A stretch of DNA of 64,000 nt from Cichorium intybus (lineage: Eukaryota; Streptophyta; Magnoliopsida; Asterales; Asteraceae), in the NCBI GenBank assembly GCA_023525715.1, contig CM042012.1, positions 51,739,008-51,803,007 on the forward strand. Direction: 5' to 3'. This document shows positions 58,451 to 64,000 of the stretch, one piece after another (within the stretch, counting starts at the first letter, position 1; every line of letters starts with the position of its first letter). The notes under the pieces were generated by a model. It did no database searches. It was not told the origin of the DNA and worked only from the letters and a program-made list of their open reading frames with translations. The position numbers were made by a program, and so were the translations under genes.

Positions 58451-59139
58451 GATATAGGCTCCAAATCTATCAATATATGTGCCTTCCTTATCGACACTCT
58501 TGTTGGTGCCAAAATCATCGTCGCCTTCGTGATCCCCAGACCCCTTAAACGTTTTCCTCTTATCATCAAAGCATAGATAGTCGTGTGTGGGTTGTTACAT
58601 TAATGGACTAATCATCATGCTCAGACAAGAGTACCCTAAATTAGAAACAGTTTTCACAATCAACATATTGAATAAGAACATCACTTAATTTCTTAATGGG
58701 ACCTGAAGTTTCCACCCATTTCTCCAAAGTTCAAGACCCAAAATCTGGAAATCTACATCAAATCTGCAAATTGATAGGTTAGGATTTGTCATCGTCGATG
58801 GGTTAGGATTTGTCTCTTCTCTTGTTATCGAGAGAGAGAAAAAGGAGTAGAAAGGTGGGAGTGAGAGACAGAAGTGGATGAGATGAGGTCAGGTACATGG
58901 TTGGAGTGGGGGTTTATTTATTTATCTATTTTTAACTAAAATTAGATTAAAAAAAGTATAAAATAAAGGTAAAATAAAGTAAAAAGAATGCAATAGTATT
59001 TTACATAGGTCAAGGACCAACCATGTAAGAAAATGAAACTACATGGACCAAGCACTTAGATGTTTTGATAGTTATCATTAGCATGCGGGTTTTGTCAAAT
59101 CACATGGACCAATCGTGTAAAATTTCTCGTACTTTTATC
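58451..59139. other. Intergenic or old repeat
   Basis: No gene recognised. GGTTAGGATTTGTC is doubled at 58780-58815, and a GAGAGAGA run follows. Around 59000-59110 the wording resembles 41460-41570. Confidence 0.4.
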
Positions 59140-59585
59140 ATATAATAAACTTGACAATATTTTCAATATGTAGTTTATTATCAGGAAATGTCCTTAAGAA
59201 TTCCCAATAACTCTTTGAAAGCCAATAATAAAGATAATTGAACACAAGAATATACATTGATAACTCCAAAAAAGAGAATAACTACGGGCCTCAATAGAGA
59301 AAGATCCACTGTATGATAGCTTGTTACAATCGCATCGACTAACTCAATCATTCCCCCAAATTACACCTCTGCTCTCCCAGGTTTTGACTACCGATTTTCA
59401 TTCTAAAACAAGAGAAAGAAAAGAAAGAATCAAATACTTTAAGTTTATTGATTGGAGTGTTTTAAAACCAAAGACTTGGTCTCCTTTTATATAATTGTGG
59501 AACACTCAAAATTCCATCCTTGTATCAATGTAGGATGAGAAAACATTATTCATTCGTGTAGCCAAAAACTCGACAATCTCCACCT
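59140..59585 (-). mobile_element. Copia 3' LTR remnant with PPT
   Basis: On the minus strand the PPT-like AAGGTGGAGAT is followed by TGTCGAGTTTTTGGC, a typical copia 3' LTR start. The sequence upstream on that strand (59586-59929) is the decayed 3' end of its interior, cut by the gypsy element. The far LTR end is uncertain. Confidence 0.55.
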
Positions 59586-59929
59586 TAGATAAATGAAAGA
59601 AAATCTCAAACACGTCAAAAAAGAATATTATCAGCAATCGACAAGCATAATTATTAAAACATAGAATTATTATACTCCATCATAAAAAGAGAATCATTAA
59701 TTAGAATAAACCATCCTAGGAATATCACATTGGCGCATGTTGAAAAAATTATGGTACAACTTCCCTTGTTTGGCATACCGAAAAGTTCATCAGCCATCAA
59801 CATCACGTTTCACCACACATATTGTATTTATGCAATCTCATGCCCATATGTAAATTCGTGAACACACTAACAAAACCACATCCCTTTCCATGGTAGCACA
59901 ACTATACCATAGGGATGGCATAAGTTAAA

Positions 59930-61946
59930 TGTAACACCCGACTTATTAACAAAAACACCCCAAAAAATTTTTATTTTTCAAACCAAATATTTTACAAATA
60001 AAACCATAAGTATGGGGTATTAGTTAACAAAATACGAGTACAATTGTATCACGAAGTACAATACATAAATATTATACATTCTTCAAGCCAGGTCGTTACT
60101 TCAAATGCTAATTCCTCAGTCATGGACTTTGTCTTTTCCCTTGGCAGGGTCACGCTCACCTGCAGGGACATATCAATAAAACTGTGAGCTATAAAGCCCA
60201 ATGAGTAATCAAATCAAGAATAACATGTATAAGAATAAAATTCTCTATACAAAGTTAAATATGTACTATCATGCAATACAAAATCAAATATGGCTCACGG
60301 GTTAGCCCGCTGTTGCCGTGGCTCACGGGTTAGCCCGCTGTTGCCTAGACTCACGGGTTAGCCCGCTGTTGTCTATATAAATTCAACTCATCGAAATAAA
60401 CTGTGGCTCACGGGTTAGCCCGCTGTTGCCTAGACTCACGGGTTAGCCCGCTGTTGTCTATATAACAGTTTACATAGATATATTGACTCACAGTTCCGTT
60501 CTTGTCTATAAAGACTCACGGCTTATCTGGTCTTGTCATATCATATCATAAATCCGTCATTTTTCGTCCCCAAAACTGTTCTCAATTCGCAGCTGCTCAT
60601 TTATCATTGTCACATCAAACACGAGTGAGATTACTCACCTGAAGGATTGCTACTACTAGCTTTTGTCGTTTCTCGCCTTGAAATGAAATCCGCAAGATTT
60701 TGTCCCGTACCTATAATTCCATTCATTTCACAATAATTATAGGTTAATATACCATTCCAGTTGGTTCTAATGCACAAGAGTCTAATATAAGACTAATTCC
60801 AAGCATTAACCATTGGTATAAAAATTTAATACACTTCCCGAAATACGCGTATTCTACTACAGTACTTTCGGGAGGTCGTATCCGTATTCCGATAATTTTC
60901 CATGAAGTTTTACAACATATTAGGCCTATGTTTAAAATTTCAGGTCAATCGGATAAGCCTAACATAAGAATCAAACTTGGAAAATGCACCAAATTTTAAC
61001 AGGAGGTTTTATGGTTTCTGCCTCGACCCGCGCCGCGCCCAGTGTGAGAGCCGCGTCGCGCCTGCTGCTGGCAGGTCCAGAAAACTCTGATTTAATGCTT
61101 TAAAATCCCATTTTCTCTTGTTAAGTCCTTAATTCTTGACTTAATTAGTAGGGAATTTTTCCAGGACCAAAACCCTTGACTAGTAACAAGTTTTAAACCA
61201 TTGAGGAATCAAATTCAAACCCATTTCCACAATTTCCCGTTTTTGCATTTTTGATCCAAAACCGAAATTATTGAATTCTACTTGCTTCTAATGATTTCTT
61301 TTAGTCATTATAGCATCTAGAACTCATTTTAATCCATTAGAATCATGTTTATCACAAGAATTCATAATCTAGGGTTCTTGATCAAAATCCAAATTCTTGA
61401 ACAATAGCAACCTACTTCCATTTTCTTGAATTAAGTCCTTTTTAGTATGACTTTTTGGAAGTATTGAGTTACTTATCACATAATTTCATAACTGAAATTG
61501 CACACTTCAGTTTCTATAAAAATTCCTCAAGAACAAACTATCAAGAACTTGGAATACTTACCTTTCAAGCTTCCAATTCCTCACTTAAATGCTACAATCC
61601 GATTCCTAGCTTTAATTCTTCAAGAAAACTCCAAGTTTCTGAAATCGATCACTCCAAAACCCTCTCCCGATGCTTCCAGATTTTCTGCACATGTGAGAGA
61701 GCTTGTCCCACTATTTATACTTCCAGATATTGCAGTTTAGTCCCTGGAGTTGTTATTCTTGAAGTTTTGCCACATTTTACAAATTAAATGACAAAAATCA
61801 AAGTATTATAACATTTTAAGTCCAAGACTCAAAATATTTTTACCCAAGTCCTTTTTGTCAAAAAGACCAAATTACCCTTTTGAGGTAAAATGACCATTTT
61901 GCCCTTTTTATTATAATTCCATAATAAAATAAGTTTTGGCGTTCCA
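59930..61946 (-). repeat. 3' LTR of the gypsy element
   Basis: 2,017 bp. Minus strand starts TGGAACGCCAAAAC and ends GTCGGGTGTTACA. A minisatellite of CTCACGGGTTAGCCCGCTGT units lies at 60293-60470 and a GC palindrome cluster (CGCGCCGCGCCC, GCCGCGTCGCGCC) at 61022-61068. Confidence 0.9.
60293..60470. repeat. LTR minisatellite, CTCACGGGTTAGCCCGCTGT units
   Basis: Five units in a 3+2 arrangement, each 29-30 bp, alternating GTTGCCTAGA and GTTGTCTATA tails. Confidence 0.9.
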
Positions 61947-61948
61947 AA

Positions 61949-61962
61949 TTCTCCCCTCCTTT
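61949..61962 (-). other. Polypurine tract
   Basis: Minus strand AAAGGAGGGGAGAA, directly before the LTR, primes plus-strand DNA synthesis. Confidence 0.85.
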
Positions 61963-61982
61963 AAGAGATTTCGTCCCCGAAA

Positions 61983-64000
61983 TCATACAAAAAGTTGAGG
62001 GTATTTTTCCCTCATTTCACTTTCGGTCTCCCATGTCATGTCGGAACCTTTGTGATGACGCCAAAGCACTTTCACCATGCTGATCTTCTTATTTCGCAGC
62101 TGTCTTGTCTTGCGGTCTAGCACCCGCTCGGGTTGTTCCGGGTATCTCAGCTTTTCATCTACCTCAATTTCAGCAAGAGGTATGTGTTGAGACTTATCAA
62201 ACAAAGTTTTTCTCAAATGGGACACATGAAATACATCATGTATACCTTGAAGTTCATCAGGTAACTCCAATCTATACGCCACGGCTCCAACTCTTTGAGA
62301 TATACGGAAAGGTCCAATGAAGCGAGGACTCAACTTCCCTTTCTTCCCAAAACGGATTAAGCCTTTCCAAGGGGATACTTTGAGCATTACCATATCTCCT
62401 ACTTGGAATTCTATCGGTTTCACCCGTTTGTCCGCGTACTGTTTCTGTCTATTCTGAGCTACCTTCAAATTTTCGCGTATCAGTTTGATCTTTTCTTCAG
62501 TCTGTGCTACAATTTCGGGTCCAGCCAACGGCCTTTCCCCAACTTCAGTCCAGCAGGTCGGAGTACGACACGGTGCTCCATACAAGGCTTCATACGGGGC
62601 CATCTGAATGCTGGAATGATAGCTGTTATTGTACGCGAATTCCACCAAAGGCAAATGATCTTCCCAGCTTCCACCGAAGTCTAGGACACAAGTCCTCAAC
62701 ATATCTTCCAAAGTTTGAATGGTTCTTTCACTTTGGCCATCGGTCTGCGGGTGGTATGCGGTACTCATAAGTACTTTTGTACCCAATTGATTTTGAAGAC
62801 TCTGCCAAAAATGAGAAGTAAATCTACTATCTCGGTCCGATACAATCGATGCTGGTAATCCATGCCAACAAATTACCTCATCAATGTAGATTTTTGCCAA
62901 TTGATCTACTCTGTACTTTTCTTTATATGGTATAAATTGTGCCGATTTGGTCAATCGATCCACAATCACCCATATAGAATCATAACCTCGCGGTGTCCGC
63001 GGCAACTTTGTCAAAAAATCCATGGTAATATGGTCCCATTTCTTCTCTGGAACCGGCAATGGTTGTATTTCCCCGTACGGTTTCTGATGATTTGACTTCA
63101 CTTGCAGACAAGTCAAACATCTTTCCACAAATCTTCCGATGTCCCTCTTCATTCCAGGCCACCAATACATCGGTTTTAACGTCCGATACAACTTGGTACT
63201 GCCCGGATGAACTGAATATCGGCTATAATGGGCATCTTCTAGAAGCAAATTCCGTGCCTCTCCTTGTTTCGGGACCCATATTCGACCTCTGAAGGTCTTC
63301 AATTTCTGAGCATTTTCTTCCAGATGCTTCAAATATCCAACCATTCGTTCGCTTTTTACATTCTCCGGCTTACATGCTTCTTCTTGAGCCAAACGGATCA
63401 ATTCTGGTAACCGCCTTACTACGCCCATACATGCAGATGAAATTTTTAGAGGAGCTTCTTTTCGGCTTAGAGCATCTGCCACCACGTTCGCCTTGCCAGG
63501 GTGGTACTGAATTTCACAATCAAAGTCTTTAAGCAGATCCATCCACCTTTGCTGTCTCATACTAAGCTCTTTCTGGTCGAAGAGGTACTTCAGACTCTTG
63601 TGATCAGTGTAAATGACAAATTTCACACCGTATAAATAATGTCTCCACAGCTTCAATGCTAGAACCACCGCAGCTAATTCCAAATCATGAACTGGATACT
63701 TCTTCTCGGCATCTTTTAATTGACGGGACGCATAGGCTATGACCCGACCTTTCTGCATTAGCACACAACCAAGACCAATTCTAGAAGCATCGCTGTAGAT
63801 CACATACTCTTCTCCGCTTTGTGGTAGTGCTAACACTGGTGCTTCACACAAAGATTGTTTCAGCTTCTGGAATGCTTCTTGCTGTTTTTCGGCCCACGTG
63901 AACTTTTCACCTTTCTTAGTTAACTTGGTCAACGGAGCAGCTATCGAAGAGAAATTCTCGACAAATCTTCTATAATAGCCTGCTAAACCAAGGAAACTTC
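61983..64000 (-). CDS. Gypsy pol, C-terminal two thirds (RNase H, integrase, chromodomain), partial
   Basis: 671 codons are open from the window edge to a TGA at 61985-61983. No true start is in view, because the polyprotein begins beyond 64000. From the first visible codon: the end of reverse transcriptase (FLGLAGYYRRFVENFS), RNase H with YSDAS (D about 70), HDLELAAV (E about 107) and YTDHKS (D about 132), then ADALSRK. Integrase follows with its HHCC zinc finger (about H257, H264, C294, C297) and D,D-35-E core (about D327 in TMDF, D388 in VSDRD, E424 in SERT). The end (about 615-668, ERVLDRKTRQLRNKKISMVK to WETESEMREKYPQLF) is a chromodomain, which directs insertion to particular chromatin. 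All catalytic residues are present with no stop, so this copy may be active. Confidence 0.95.
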   Translation of the reverse strand, partial: SFLGLAGYYRRFVENFSSIAAPLTKLTKKGEKFTWAEKQQEAFQKLKQSLCEAPVLALPQSGEEYVIYSDASRIGLGCVLMQKGRVIAYASRQLKDAEKKYPVHDLELAAVVLALKLWRHYLYGVKFVIYTDHKSLKYLFDQKELSMRQQRWMDLLKDFDCEIQYHPGKANVVADALSRKEAPLKISSACMGVVRRLPELIRLAQEEACKPENVKSERMVGYLKHLEENAQKLKTFRGRIWVPKQGEARNLLLEDAHYSRYSVHPGSTKLYRTLKPMYWWPGMKRDIGRFVERCLTCLQVKSNHQKPYGEIQPLPVPEKKWDHITMDFLTKLPRTPRGYDSIWVIVDRLTKSAQFIPYKEKYRVDQLAKIYIDEVICWHGLPASIVSDRDSRFTSHFWQSLQNQLGTKVLMSTAYHPQTDGQSERTIQTLEDMLRTCVLDFGGSWEDHLPLVEFAYNNSYHSSIQMAPYEALYGAPCRTPTCWTEVGERPLAGPEIVAQTEEKIKLIRENLKVAQNRQKQYADKRVKPIEFQVGDMVMLKVSPWKGLIRFGKKGKLSPRFIGPFRISQRVGAVAYRLELPDELQGIHDVFHVSHLRKTLFDKSQHIPLAEIEVDEKLRYPEQPERVLDRKTRQLRNKKISMVKVLWRHHKGSDMTWETESEMREKYPQLFV

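Larger units (their letters stand above)
59930..64000 (-). mobile_element. Tekay-type (chromovirus) Ty3/gypsy element, runs off the window
   Basis: 3' LTR 59930-61946, PPT about 61949-61962, then pol in the minus direction to the window edge. It inserted into a decayed copia element; the five bases before the LTR are TTAAA, and the partner duplication should lie beyond 64000. Intact pol implies a young copy. Confidence 0.93.

Noticed and set aside
52230..58455. GATAT at 52230 and 58451 as the duplication of one 4.3-kb LTR with a nested solo LTR
   Set aside because: The left start would be TATGAG rather than TG, and a 5-bp match over kilobases is expected by chance.
61983..63932. Start of the gypsy pol at 63932
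   Set aside because: The codon there is TTG and the frame stays open to the window edge with reverse transcriptase sequence upstream, so it is not a start.

Overview
This is a window of a plant nuclear genome, from a eudicot whose intergenic DNA is young and rich in transposable elements. Composition is strongly AT-rich. The evidence is one spliced plant gene (a telomere-repeat-binding TRP/TRFL protein), fragments of plant genes (Hsp70-14/15, RidA, HUA2-like, JAZ), Ty3/gypsy Tekay-type and Ty1/copia LTR elements with plant primer-binding sites, MULEs, a Helitron, an hAT MITE, SINEs and a TRIM. The LTR types resemble those I associate with Asteraceae, but the sequence does not prove a family or species.

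Layout. 0.5-4.7 kb: two Mutator-like elements of one family, 191 bp apart, each with a perfect 9-bp target duplication. 5.9-9.1 kb (minus): the only gene that looks intact, seven coding exons giving a 513-codon reading frame in consistent phase. 9.5-12.6 kb: a SINE, then a foldback element with arms of about 700 bp that is split by a solo LTR. 13-16.5 kb: AT-rich DNA with one unrecognised gene fragment. 16.5-21.3 kb: LTR remnants and a degenerate unrecognised ORF split by an LTR. 21.3-24.2 and 31.6-45.1 kb: elements with inverted-repeat ends lying between long (AT)n arrays, several carrying pieces of host genes. 24.2-31.6 kb: a copia-type element with 5-bp target duplication, similar LTRs and a decayed interior. 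45.5-46.2 kb: a copia pol remnant and a complete TRIM. 46.2-58.5 kb: AT-rich DNA, an hAT MITE, and solo LTRs with target duplications. 59.1-64 kb (minus): a copia LTR remnant interrupted by a Tekay-type gypsy element whose pol is open and runs off the window.

The only cellular job I can assign is telomere-repeat binding by the TRP-like gene. The rest is transposon biology: repeated insertion into (AT)n arrays, capture of host exons, nested insertion, and LTR-LTR recombination leaving solo LTRs. The two observations most worth following are (i) the chain of inverted-repeat elements separated only by (AT)n arrays, with captured exons of at least four host genes, and (ii) four copies in the copia interior of a conserved 22-nt core enclosed by inverted repeats whose sequence differs from copy to copy while complementarity is kept.
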